Program-made: the position numbers and the translations under genes | From: Bog-159 sp963738375 | GTDB taxonomy: Bacteria; Acidobacteriota; Terriglobia; Bryobacterales; Bryobacteraceae | DNA length: 64,000 bases | NCBI GenBank assembly: GCA_963738375.1 | Contig: CAVTWL010000008.1 | Span: 186,001 to 250,000, forward strand | Direction of reading: 5' to 3' | In this document: positions 1 through 9,835 of the stretch, piece by piece | Layout: each line of letters opens with the position of its first letter | How positions within the stretch are numbered: the first letter of the stretch is position 1 | Notes under the pieces: generated by a model | The model's input: the letters and a program-made list of their open reading frames with translations, nothing else | Databases searched by the model: none | Told to the model about the DNA's origin: nothing

Positions 1-186
1 GGCCGTCTCGCTCTTCTGCGGGGTCGAATGCGAGCGCTCGCAGGCCGGGTTCGCCGACATGTCGATGTTTCGCGCCACCGGTTTCGTCCCGGAAAATACG
101 ACCTTTCCGGTTAACGTCGCCGCGTTCAAACCACTCGCCAGGAGCAGAGTGAGAAGCGCTCCGCACGGAATTGAAATTCTCGTCAT
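1..186 (-). CDS. Secreted protein, N-terminal part (cut by window edge)
   Basis: Reading leftward from an ATG at 186, 62 codons run off the window edge. The start follows a good ribosome-binding site (AAGGAGCT). Residues 1-22 form a signal peptide (basic MTR, hydrophobic core, Ala-rich cleavage region). The mature part begins with a TLTGKVVFSGTKP stretch and then IDMSANPACER. That pattern resembles the start of cupredoxin-like or carboxypeptidase-regulatory-like periplasmic proteins that accompany cytochromes in acidobacteria (family resemblance from memory). It lies 26 bases downstream of the octaheme cytochrome c gene and is probably the last gene of the Rieske/cytochrome b operon. The product would be periplasmic. 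Function cannot be settled because most of the gene lies outside the window. Confidence 0.7.
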   Translation of the reverse strand, partial: MTRISIPCGALLTLLLASGLNAATLTGKVVFSGTKPVARNIDMSANPACERSHSTPQKSETA

Positions 187-212
187 GGTCTTAGAAAGCT
201 CCTTTGGATTCG

Positions 213-3200
213 CTATTGTGATGCACCGGCGCTGGCTCGTAACCGGGTCAGTTCTTCCGGCGTGAATTGGAACATATAACGGACCAGGAGTTGCGCGTGG
301 TCCTTAGTATAGCCGTTGAAGCTGGCCGGGGTGGGGCCGGCGAACACTTCCCGGTCGCCCTCCGCGCGGAACAGCCCGGAAGGCATAGCTGTGCCCGGAC
401 TCATCATGGCCGGATCGAGCATCCAGCGGCGCGCCCAACCTGGCTTCAGCCGCTCCCTCGACAGCACGAAGTTGGGCGCCGTGGCGTGCGCGTCGTGTTT
501 GGGATCGCCCGTGGCGTGACATTTCAGGCACGGCGCGCCTTCGCTCGAGAACAACTGCCGCGCCATGGTCCGCTCCTGATCGCTGAGCGGTTCCATCCGG
601 TCCGCAATGTAGGGCGACGCTTGCGACGACATCGCCGCGAAGAAGCGCACCAGTTTCTGGATCTCGCCATCCGAGAAGTAGAAGGTGGGCATACGTGCGT
701 GCAGATATCGCCGCACACCGTCGCGGTCCATCTCGTCCGGCTTCTCGGTCAGCGATGGATTGTTCAGGAAGCCCATCAGCCACTCCGGATTCACGCGCGC
801 GCCTTCTCCGATCAAAGTTGGCGGGCGCTGATCTTTCCAATCGGGATCCTGGTACCGCGGCAGGGTCATGAATACCGTGGCTCTGTCCGACATGCACCTG
901 GTGGCAGCCCATGCAGTTGTATTTGCGCACCACCCACCAGCCCTCCATGATGTCTCGCCGCTGGTCGGCCGGCGCGTAGAAGTAACGCGACGGAATGCTC
1001 GGTTCGGTGGAGCCCAGCAGGAAGGTACTGACCGCGTCGATCTCCGGCTTCGATAAGTTGAAGTTCGGCATCTTCAGCCGGTCCAGCTTGGCTTTCTCCT
1101 TGCCTTGATCGTAGACCGCCGGGTTCTCCAGCTTATGCTCAAAGAATCCTTTGTGCGTGTACCAGCCGTCGCTTTCCGCTTTGTGGCCGAGCAGCGCGAA
1201 ATCCAATCGCTCGATCGGCTTCGAACCTTCCTTGGTCAATTCCGTTCCGATACGCTGCTCTTCTTCCAGTCCGCCGATTTCGTGGCAGCCGGCGCAGCCG
1301 TAGTAGCGCACCAGGAACTGCCCGTGCGATTTCAGGCTGGGGTCGTCGAGATAGTCCGCGTTGGCGTAGGTGGCGCCCTCGTGCTTGCGGGTTTCCAGGT
1401 AGCTGGCGATATCCCGCGCCTCCGCTTCGGTCAGCCGCAAGCTGGGCATGGGCGTCATCTGCATCACCAGCAATTCGTGGCCGTCATTCGGGCACTTGCT
1501 GTGCTCCGTATCGAATACGAACGGTTGGCCGGCGCGCTTGTAATCGGCCTCGGTGATGTCTTTCTTCTCGAACGGACAATATGGCAGCGTGCGCTGGCGC
1601 GGGTTGTGTACCCAGCGCACCAGGTAATCGTAATTGTCCTTCTCGCCCACCCGGCTCAGATTGGCGGCGAACGTTCCGCCCTGCTTATCGTCGCCTTCAC
1701 CCATCGAGTGGCAGGCCATGCAGCCGCGCGTTTCGAAGGCTTCCTTGCCCTTCTCCGGATCGCCCGCCGGCTGATGCGGCAAGTCGCCCGCCACACCGGA
1801 CTGCCAGATAAACGCGGCGATGGCTTTAATTTCTCCGTCGTCGAGCCGGAAGGTGGGCATCTTGGTGCCGGGCCGCCAGGCGTGCGGATCTTTCAGCCAG
1901 ACCGGCAGCCACTCCTTGTGCATCTTCATCCGCACTTCTTTCAGGCTCGGCCCGACTTTCTTGATCTCGCGTACCAGGCTGCGGGCCCGGTTGTCGTCCT
2001 GCTCGATCTTGGCGTCCAGGCCGCTGATCCGGACTTTCAGATCGTTGGCGCGTTGGTAGTATTTCTGCGCCTCATCGTTGTCGGGAGTATTGTCGCCTTT
2101 CTGTGTGCTGAATCCGATTTCGCGCGTCCATTCGGCTTTCTGCTGGGTAAGCTGGCGGATGCTCTGGTTGACGGAGGCCAACTCGTCGGGATCGCGGTCG
2201 AAGCCTTCATAGCGGTGGCAGGCCATGCAGCCGCGCAGCCGGAAGATCTCGCGGCCCGCATTCAACTTGTCCGCCATCTCGGTCACGATCTCCTGGGAGT
2301 GGCATTGCTGGCAGCCCGCTTCCAGATTCTCCTTCGCGTGCAGCGGCCACAGCCAGTGCTCGTTGTAGCCATGCGCCTTCTCGATGCTGGTCAGCGCCAC
2401 GCCGTTTCCGCCGTGACAAGGCGTGCACCCGAACTTCTCGGGATCGTGAACCTTCAGCAACTCCTTGTCCGGATGGCTGATAAATACTTCCTCGCCGCCC
2501 ATGGCTGCTTTGGTCAGCGTTACCGGTTCGCGGATCCCCATGTGGCATGATTCGCAGCGGTCCACCAGGTCGACGTCCTTCACATGGATCTGCCGGATCC
2601 CCACTTCGAACGTCGCCATCTTGTTCTTCAGGCCGTTCAACGTATCCGCGCTGACGTCTGAAATGCGGTCGTTGAGATACTTGGTCTCTTGTGCGCGCAG
2701 TTCCGTGGCCGGCTTCATCAGGTCCACGCGCTTCTGCAGCAGTTCGGCCTTTTCCTGCTTCCAGGCTTTGAGTTGATCGTCCATCTGGGCGAAGGTCATC
2801 GGAACTTTCTTGATCGAACCGTCCGGTTCCGGCAGCTTCACTTGATGAACTTCTTTTTTCAGCTCCTCGATCTCCGCCCGCATGGAGGTCTTGCTGCTCT
2901 CGCTCTTCGAGATCTCGATCTGATACGTCAGCGCGCCCACGTGCCCGCGCACTTCCTGGAACGGTTCGTTCAGCGCGAGCGATTTCGGCACCAGCTCCTG
3001 GTTCACTTTTCGATCGATCCCGGAAACCTGCGCGAACACCGCCTTTTCGGCCGCCGCGGCATCCTGATCGAGCTTCTGATATTCCGGCGAGGCTTTGATG
3101 GTCGCTTCCGAAGCCGCTTCGTGGGGTAGCGTATCCTTCAGAAATCGCGAATATACCTTGGCAAAGCGCGCTTCGTAGCCTTTCCACGGACGCGTCCCGT

Positions 3201-3312
3201 AGACTTCGTCGTAGAGAGCCCAGCCCAGGCAAACGAGCAGCAGGGCCGACGAAATAAAAAGTGGCGTGCTTAGAGTGGAATGGACGACTGGGTCCTTCTC
3301 TTGGTCGGTCAT
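213..3312 (-). CDS. Membrane-anchored octaheme cytochrome c of a Rieske/cytochrome b complex (one frameshift)
   Basis: About 1032 residues once one frameshift is repaired. The start ATG at 3312 overlaps the stop of the upstream cytochrome b gene (ATGA). There is one transmembrane helix at about residues 15-38, then a long charged, coiled-coil-like region to about residue 245. Eight CXXCH heme motifs follow, at 2542-2556, 2413-2427, 2299-2313, 2215-2229, 1708-1722, 1282-1296, 901-915 and 516-530. Near 880-890 the frame slips by one extra base, just after the seventh heme motif. The eighth heme domain continues in the next frame with a convincing cytochrome sequence (LPRYQDPDWK, then CLKCH). 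By position it should carry electrons out of the Rieske/cytochrome b core on the periplasmic side. Heme attachment would depend on the ccm genes at 52-59 kb. Confidence 0.88.
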
Positions 3313-4244
3313 ATATTGAACCAGGGCGTAATCCAGACGTATTTGATGCGGAATACCAGCCGCAACAGCATCTTCACCGGCAGCAACAGCATGAGGATCA
3401 AAAACACCTGCATGATCGAATATTGCAGAAGGCTCATCCGCGCGTAGATTTTGCGGTTGAAGGCCGTGCGGGTAATCAGTTTGTGAATGCCCAACCACGC
3501 GGCCACAAAGTACAGCCCCATGACGATCCCGCCGAAAATCAGCTTCCCGACGCTTCCCTTGATGCCGAAAAGATCGGGCAGATCGCGGTTCACCTCGAAA
3601 ATCAGCCGGTTGTGATCCCATGTGACGCCGGGCCAGAACCACATCCATCCGGGGCCGCGAATGATCGTGCCGATGATGATCATACTTACCCAGAGCGCGA
3701 TGAAGCCGAAAAGGAAGGTCCAGATCGAGAACTTGCGCTGCTTGTAGGTGTAATAGCCGTTCCCCAAAGGGTTGGCGTCGATATAGGGAATCACCATCAG
3801 CCCCACGATAATCAGGCTGGGAAACACGACGCCTGCCATCCAGGGATCGAAGTAAACCAGCATTTCCTGCAGGCCCAGGAAATACCAGGGCGCTTTCGCC
3901 GGATTCATGGTTAAAGTGGGATTGGCGGGCTCTTCGAGCGGCGCGTTCAGCGTGATGGACCAAACCATCAGGATCACGGTGACGATAATCGCCGCCAGAA
4001 ACTCGATGCGCAGCAGGTACGGCCACACGTGGACTTCGCGCGCCCAACCCGGTCTCCAGGGCTGCGTTTTGCGATGGTGCGTCTTGGCCATCACCGGATC
4101 CGCTTCCAGTTGCGCGATCAGCCGATCGTTGGCGAAAGCCTGCCGCAGCCCATACCAAGTGTAGAAGGGAACCACGAAGAGCAGCAGCACGATCGGCACA
4201 TTATCCGGTGTGCTGAAGATCGTCCAAAGCTGATGAAAATCCAT
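3309..4244 (-). CDS. Cytochrome b, C-terminal half (subunit IV-like)
   Basis: A 311-residue polytopic membrane protein with several hydrophobic helices, starting at ATG 4244, 16 bases after the end of the cytochrome b N-terminal gene. It contains the EEPANP segment followed by NPAKAPWYFLGLQEM. This sits where cytochrome b6f subunit IV and cytochrome b carry the quinol-oxidation (Qo) PEWY motif, but here the motif reads APWY. It forms the C-terminal half of a split cytochrome b, as in b6f-type complexes. Together with the heme-bearing half, the Rieske protein and the octaheme cytochrome it should oxidise membrane quinol (probably menaquinol, inference). Its stop overlaps the start of the cytochrome c gene, suggesting translational coupling. 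Confidence 0.85.
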   Translation of the reverse strand: MDFHQLWTIFSTPDNVPIVLLLFVVPFYTWYGLRQAFANDRLIAQLEADPVMAKTHHRKTQPWRPGWAREVHVWPYLLRIEFLAAIIVTVILMVWSITLNAPLEEPANPTLTMNPAKAPWYFLGLQEMLVYFDPWMAGVVFPSLIIVGLMVIPYIDANPLGNGYYTYKQRKFSIWTFLFGFIALWVSMIIIGTIIRGPGWMWFWPGVTWDHNRLIFEVNRDLPDLFGIKGSVGKLIFGGIVMGLYFVAAWLGIHKLITRTAFNRKIYARMSLLQYSIMQVFLILMLLLPVKMLLRLVFRIKYVWITPWFNI

Positions 4245-4260
4245 ACCCCCCCCAGCCAGT

Positions 4261-5215
4261 CTACAATTTGCGCGGTTCCTTGATTTCCGACTCCAGCATC
4301 ATGGGCGACGGTGCCCGAGATCCCGCCGTCTTTGCGCACGCGCCAGAAATGCACCACCATGAACGTAGAGGCGATAATCGGAATCGCCACACAGTGCCAG
4401 ATGTAGGCGCGCAGCAGGGCATTGGCGTCCACAATCGAGCCGCCCAGTAGCCCGAAGCGCACGTCGTTAAATGGAGTCATGCCCAACATGTGCCCGAAGG
4501 GCCCGTCGTGGCCCAACAGCGGAGTCGCGCGCGCCATGTTGGTTCCCACCGTCACCGCCCAGAAACCCAGTTGATCGTCGGGCAGCAGATAACCCGTGAA
4601 GCTCAACAGCAGCGTCAGCACCAGCAGCAGCACGCCCACCACCCAGTTGAATTGCCGAGGCGGCTTGTACGACCCCGTCAGAAACACGCGGAACATGTGC
4701 AGTTCCACCATGATCACCATCAGGTGCGCGCCCCAGCGATGCATGTTGCGCAGCAGTTTACCGAAGGGGACGTCGTGTTCGAGATACAGGATGTCGCGGA
4801 ACGCCACCACCTTGGAAGGGTGGTAGTAAAACATCAGCAGCGTACCGGTGAACACCAGCGTGATGTAGACGTAAAACGTCATCCCACCCATGCCCCAGGT
4901 GTAGTTATAAGCTACCGCGTCGCGGTTGATTTTGGCTGGGTGCAGGTGCAGAAAAACATTGGAAAGTACGCCTAGGGCGCGGCTGCGCGGCGTCTCATCG
5001 TGCTTGACGCGCAGTACCGACTTCCAGAGGTCTGTTTTTTCCGGCTGCTTCAGCGCTTTCAGTTCTTCGCTGGCGCGTTCCCGGACGACTTTGCCGCCTT
5101 CAAGCAGCGCCGTCACTTTGCTCTTGCCGTTCTTTCCGTTGCCGTTCGCGGCGCCGTGCCCAGCGCCGTTTGCCGGCGCTACCGGAGCATCGTTCTTCCC
5201 GTCTATTTCAGCCAT
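4261..5215 (-). CDS. Cytochrome b, N-terminal heme-binding half (b6-like, one frameshift at its end)
   Basis: Start ATG 5215, chosen because the protein then begins MAEIDGKND, 7 bases after the Rieske stop. A low-complexity Ala/Gly/Asn/Lys cytoplasmic tail of about 60 residues precedes the membrane core. Heme ligands are visible as two His pairs: MHRWGAH...ELH (13 residues between) and WHCVAIP...VVH (14 residues between). The 14-residue spacing is the b6f-type arrangement. After KDGGISGTV the frame must shift by one extra base near 4311 to read PMMLESEIKEPRKL and stop at 4261. Without that shift the reading frame runs on, implausibly, through the next gene. It binds two b hemes and forms the quinone sites together with the downstream subunit. 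Confidence 0.87.
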
Positions 5216-5222
5216 GGTCTCC

Positions 5223-5828
5223 TCACACGTTGCGGAGAATCGCTCCCGTCTCGCCAAATTGAGACGGTTCGCCCTTCGGCCACCGGTATACGTGGCTCAG
5301 GTCCACCACGATCTGTCCTTCCGGATCGAGTTCCACATGGGCCCGATCCATAGGCCGCGGCGCCGGCCCCTCGAAGTTGACTCCTTCCGGATCGTAGCCG
5401 CTCCCGTGGCACGGGCATTTGAATTTGTTCTCGCTGGGCTTCCAGTCCGGCGTGCATCCGAGGTGCGTACAGATAGCGGAAATCACGAAGATTCCCTCGG
5501 TGTTTCTCACCACCCAGATGCGGTATTGGTTCTGGAATTTCGTGTCTACGCCAAAGCCGAAATCCGCCGGATATCCGATGCGGAACCGCGTCTTGGGCTC
5601 GTAAAGGGCGCGCGGAAAGAAGAAGCGCAGGAACATCAGGAAGTTCACGCCAAGCACGCCCAGCACAGCGGCTATTACAAAACGGCGCCGGCGCAGGATC
5701 GTTTTTTGCGGGTCGGGATCTTCCCCTGGATCTTTGAAAATCTTGAGAAGCGCTTCAGGTAGTGAAGGTTTCGGCTGCGGCGGCGGGGGCGCTTTCCCCG
5801 CTGACGTTTCGGGGGTCGGATTGGCCAT
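5223..5828 (-). CDS. Rieske 2Fe-2S protein of the cytochrome bc/b6f-type complex
   Basis: 201 residues, start ATG 5828 preceded by GGAAGGA. A proline-rich cytoplasmic N-terminus leads into one transmembrane helix at about residues 50-70 following RRRRF. The Rieske cluster motifs are CTHLGC and CPCHGSGY, providing two Cys and two His ligands plus the disulfide cysteines. The fold sits on the periplasmic side and takes an electron from quinol at the Qo site. It is the first gene of the minus-strand operon Rieske - cytochrome b - subunit IV - octaheme cytochrome c - secreted protein, with very short spacings. It appears intact, in contrast to the two frameshifted neighbours. Confidence 0.95.
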   Translation of the reverse strand: MANPTPETSAGKAPPPPQPKPSLPEALLKIFKDPGEDPDPQKTILRRRRFVIAAVLGVLGVNFLMFLRFFFPRALYEPKTRFRIGYPADFGFGVDTKFQNQYRIWVVRNTEGIFVISAICTHLGCTPDWKPSENKFKCPCHGSGYDPEGVNFEGPAPRPMDRAHVELDPEGQIVVDLSHVYRWPKGEPSQFGETGAILRNV

Positions 5829-6195
5829 TACGTTCCTTCCGGCCGGATCGTTCGTCCGGCCGTTGATTCACCGTAGAATCAAGGGGACCCGGTAGACACC
5901 GTTCGGTCTCCCAGCCGCAGGAATGGCGACTCCGTTATGGAGAGTATGGTAAAGCCAGTTTAATAAATCGGGGGCCCTATAAAATCAGCGTTCAGAGCCG
6001 CCCCTCCCCACTACACTGACAGACTCAACGTCGCATCCCGAGTGCACCCTCAAAGTTTATCCAGTGAACATCTTACACCCGTTAAAAGATTTTGCAAGTG
6101 CCATAGCAACAAAAAACAGTCTTTGTCAGGACCTCGAGTAACCGCCGCCGACACTTCCGGGCAGGGACTGTAAGGGAAGTGGGGCGGTGAGAGAT
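5829..6195. other. Intergenic leader of the Rieske operon with two hairpins
   Basis: 367 bases without a convincing gene. Two inverted repeats lie close to the Rieske start: a 7-base stem at 5841-5847/5855-5861 (GGCCGGA/TCCGGCC) and a 7-base stem at 5863-5869/5876-5882 (TTGATTC/GAATCAA). On the minus strand they lie in the 5' leader, the first directly abutting the ribosome-binding site. They could influence translation of the operon or be fortuitous. The rest shows no recognisable element. Confidence 0.45.
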
Positions 6196-8762
6196 CTATT
6201 TGTCGCCGGCTTCGGCCCAATATCCCCTCTTCGCGGTGACACTCATTGCGCTGTCTCTCGCCCGCACAGCGATGGCGCGAAACTTTCCATCGGGACTGGA
6301 ATTCGACGAAGTTATACGCCAGCATGTAATACGAACGGCCATCGGCAAACGCGCGCTGAAGTCCGCGTAGTATGTCGTTGCTATTGTGGAATGCCGTTCC
6401 GCCGGTAGCGGCTGCAATTTCAGAGAGCGTCTGGCCTGCTGCCGTGGCGCTCCTGTTCATGGCACCCATCACCGCCGGCATCAGTCTCCCAATGCCGCCC
6501 GGCGCCTGCGCGCTGAAGAACTCCTCGGTATACAGGCCGCGAGAGTCCACGGTATAGATAGGAATATTATTATTCGCGGCCAAACGCAGAATCGGCTCTA
6601 ACTCGGGCATTCGCTCAGTGGTACGCAGGCCCAGCGACTGGAACTCCGGAAAATACCCAGCGAGCAACTCATACGCCTCACGTCCGGGGACTAGCTCGAA
6701 GCCGTCGGAAATCAGTACCAGGGTACGACGGCCGGAGTCGCGCGACAGCTCTTGGACCAGCGAACGTAGCTGGCTCAAGAACGCAATGTTGTAAGCCCGC
6801 TCCTGCGCGGCGACCGCCCCAGCCTCGCCCGGCAGGGAACTCTTCCGCCTGCAAGCCATGTCGCCCGCGTCACATGCCGCCCGGATCTCGTTTAGCGTTT
6901 GCCGGAATCGCGCCATGCCCGCCTGGACGGACGCGCGCGAACTGCCCAGATATAACTTCTGGAAATGCTTATTCTCGAGCGCGTCTAACACCACCGCCGG
7001 ATCCGTCGTGACATCTTGCACGACCTCGATTGATGTTCCCACGGCAACTACGACATACCGCGCGTCTCCAGCGTGCTCGGCCTGGAATAGCTTCTTCAAA
7101 GACTCTCGTACCTTTACGAGGTTCGAAAACTCTGCATGCATGCTGTCGATGCAGATCAAGTAAGTTCGCCGGACTGCCGTGTGGTTCGGCGTAGCTGGCA
7201 GACCGGCGGCAGATTTCGTGTCGGCATCCGCCACCGCGGCAGACCCCGCCACTGCTAAGCCGGCATTTTCGACGCTGAAACCCGAAAGCCTTTGCTCCTT
7301 GCCATCCTCGAAGATTTTGAAATCCGCTGGTGTCAGTCCGGTTACGTGGTGGCCGTCCCGATCAGTGACAACGACAGGAACCAAGACCTGACGTACCTCC
7401 ACCTTGAACGTTGTATCCGTGGGAGAAGCGATAGCCGCGCTTTCCCGTTCCTCGTAGCGGGTTTTCAATGTGGTGTTATCCGGCGCAAGCGCGGCGGCGG
7501 TGCGATACTCGTCCAGTGCTGCCTTCGCGTCCCCTTGCTTTTCGAGAGCCTGACCCAGATTGAAGTGAGGGATCGCTTGCTTGGGTTGGAGATCGACGCC
7601 CGCGCGCAACTCTGCCACGGCGCCCGGCAGTTCTCCGCGCTGGAAAAGCACAATGCCGAGAAGGTTGTGCGCGGGTCCCGACTGCGGCGCCTCTTTTAGC
7701 GCCAGGCGCAATTCGGTTTCCGCCGCGGGCAGGTCTTTCGCGCCCAGCATGGCGCTCGCCAGGTGAAAATGGGCGCCGGGCATTTCGGGGTTGCGACGCA
7801 GCGCATCCCGCAAAATGGGGAGGGCCTCGCCGGGCTTGTTTTCCCGGACCAGGGTGACGCCGCGATCCAGCAGTTCCCAGGCGTCCTCTCCCCCCGCATC
7901 CGCCGCACTTTCGCCAGACTCACTGGCCCCCTCTACCCGGTATTGCGAAAACCGATGCACGGTGTGCAATTCCCCTTCCGCATACCTGGCGTGAACCGTC
8001 ACTCGCGCCGGAAGCCACAACGCGCCGTGGGTGGATCTAAAAGTCACCGCGGCCACGGCGATGTCAGTCGTAAAGAACTGGAAGGGGGAACCCTCGACGC
8101 TACCCATTACCTCCACCCGAAGACGCAAAATGCGGTTCGCGCCCGCGTCGATCCACACCAGGCCCTGCACCCGCGCGGTTCGGCCATCGGCGCCGATATG
8201 GCTGCGCAAAGCAGCCGCCTCCGACCGCTGCGCAAACGCCACAACAAACGCGTCATTACCGCCGGCGCTCAAGCGCCCCAGGTAGCGAAAACGCAGTTCG
8301 CCGCGATATTGCGGCAGCAAGTAACTCAGCATGCCGGTGAAATGCCCGCTGACCAGGTAGCGACTCTTTGCAGGCGCACTGGCAGGAGTCTGATTGGTTG
8401 GATCTAACCGGAATTCGTCTAGTTCGCCTGGCGCGCCGTTGACGGCCGGCTGGACCCGATAACGGAAAGCTTCTTGCTGTCCGCTCGACCCCCATGCCTG
8501 ATTCGAAGCGCATCTCGTGGATTTCTTCGGCCGCCGAGAGGCCCACGAATTTCCCCAGCACGCCCTCCAAGTTTTTGCCGGTGGCATCCAGCACCGGCTC
8601 CAGGCGGCTTTCATCGGAATCGAAACGCAGACCGGCCAGTTCCGGCATGGCGCGCACCAGTTCCGCGTTGTCGCAATCGACGAACGGCTTGCCTTGCGGC
8701 GCGGCCGCACAACCAGCGGCGATCGCGACGGCAAGACCGATGGCAAGGGCCGCACGCAACAT
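6196..8762 (-). CDS. TPR protein with VWFA-related acidobacterial domain (two frameshifts)
   Basis: About 854 residues after repair. Start ATG 8762 gives a signal sequence ending IAAGC, which could be a lipoprotein lipobox. A region without obvious motif is followed by TPR-like repeats at about residues 265-400 (for example PGAHFHLASAMLG, AIPHFNLGQALEK). Next comes an acidobacterial VWFA-type domain introduced by VLVPVVVTDRDG and PADFKIFEDGK, with RRTLVLISDGFE in its core and IYTVDSRGLY after it. Frame changes by one extra base occur near 8487 (run of five G on the coding strand) and near 6317. After the second, the protein ends in GYWAEAGDK. The role is unknown; the family is secreted and very numerous in acidobacteria. 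It is divergent from the neighbouring lipoprotein gene. Confidence 0.8.
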
Positions 8763-8838
8763 CTCTCGATTGTCCCGCAATGTAGGCCCGGCGCGGCAGT
8801 CTCTTTCCATCATCTAAAAACCCGAGTATGATGGTCCC

Positions 8839-9672
8839 GTGCTTCCGCGCGTCTTGCCGATCGTCTCGCTGGCTATCCTGCTGACTGCCTGCAAACCGCC
8901 GGAGCAAACGGCCGTGATCTCGATCGTCGGCGCAGTCCTGATAGACGGCGCCGGCGGCCCACCCATCTCCAATTCCGTCGTAACCATCGAGAACGGACGA
9001 ATTCGAGCCGCTGGCTCCCGCGTCAACCTTCTCGTGCCCCCCGAAGCGGCTAAAATCGATGGCGCGGGCAAATTCATCGTGCCCGCTGTTGTCGATGTCC
9101 TCCATCCGCGGGAAGCCTCCACCCCTCCCTACGTCATCGTCAAGCCAAGCGACCCCGATTCCGTCATCGAGCAGGCAGCCCGCGGCCGTATTCCACGGCT
9201 CGGCGATGTATTTTCGCTGGCAGATGCCCGCATCCTGGCCGACCGCGGGGTCACCGGCCTGCTCCACATGATCCGCGATACCGAGACCATCGATCCCGCC
9301 TTCATCGCCCGCCTCCGCGACCTCGGCATCGTCGCCGTCCCCAATCTCGCCGGTGAACACGATGCGGCCCTTCTCGACAGAGCAAAACGCAATACCCGTC
9401 TGCTGGCGTCTGGCGGCGTTATGATCGCGCTGGGCTCGCCAGGCGACCCCCAGCGTGAAATGGAGTTACTCCTCGCCGCGGGCTTGTCCCCTGCCGAGGT
9501 CCTGATTGCGGCTAGTCGCAATAGCGCCATCGCGCTCAATGAAGCGGATCGCCGCGGTACCCTGGAACCCGGCAAACGCGCCGATCTACTAATTCTCAAC
9601 GCCAACCCGGCCGACGACATCCGCAATATGCAGAAAATCGACCGGGTAATGCAGGAAGGGCAGTGGCGCTGA
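8839..9672 (+). CDS. Amidohydrolase-like lipoprotein, probably lacking metal ligands
   Basis: 277 residues from a GTG at 8839. The N-terminus is a lipoprotein signal with lipobox LTAC. It reads like an imidazolonepropionase/dihydroorotase-type amidohydrolase: GAVLIDGAGGPP and VVTIENGRI at the start, and a C-terminal ALNEADRRGTLEPGKRADL segment that is diagnostic of the composite beta-sandwich. However, the first metal site, normally HXH after the VDxH strand, reads VDVLHPRE. The protein is also about 100 residues shorter than usual catalytic members. It may be non-catalytic or use an incomplete site. An ATG two codons upstream in another frame is not usable. It is divergent from the TPR-VWFA gene. 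Confidence 0.75.
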   Translation: MLPRVLPIVSLAILLTACKPPEQTAVISIVGAVLIDGAGGPPISNSVVTIENGRIRAAGSRVNLLVPPEAAKIDGAGKFIVPAVVDVLHPREASTPPYVIVKPSDPDSVIEQAARGRIPRLGDVFSLADARILADRGVTGLLHMIRDTETIDPAFIARLRDLGIVAVPNLAGEHDAALLDRAKRNTRLLASGGVMIALGSPGDPQREMELLLAAGLSPAEVLIAASRNSAIALNEADRRGTLEPGKRADLLILNANPADDIRNMQKIDRVMQEGQWR

Positions 9673-9766
9673 GCGTTAGTGTAGTGACCGCAATTTGACC
9701 ATACAGTTCCAACGCCCGGCGTGGCGCGGACGATCGATGTTGGCCGTCTGCGCACCGTGCTAACTC

Positions 9767-9794
9767 GGCAGGCAACGAAAAACGATGGCCTGCC
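9767..9794. terminator. Hairpin between two convergent genes
   Basis: A 7-base perfect stem, GGCAGGC at 9767-9773 with GCCTGCC at 9788-9794 and a 14-base loop, lies between the plus-strand lipoprotein gene and the minus-strand giant repeat gene that converge here. There is no clear T-tract on either side, so a terminator role is only a possibility. Confidence 0.3.
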
Positions 9795-9835
9795 CCACCG
9801 CTAATCGGGTGTACCGTTATTTCTTGGACACAGCA

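Noticed and set aside
1105..2550. Long plus-strand open frame (481 codons) opposite the cytochrome c gene
   Set aside because: The opposite strand encodes seven heme motifs there. The plus-strand translation is only a GC-rich shadow without recognisable domains.
304..4158. A very long minus-strand open frame of 1284 codons
   Set aside because: It joins a shadow frame of the cytochrome b subunit to the true cytochrome c frame and ends in a shadow frame after a frameshift. The real gene starts at 3312, and its last part lies in another frame.
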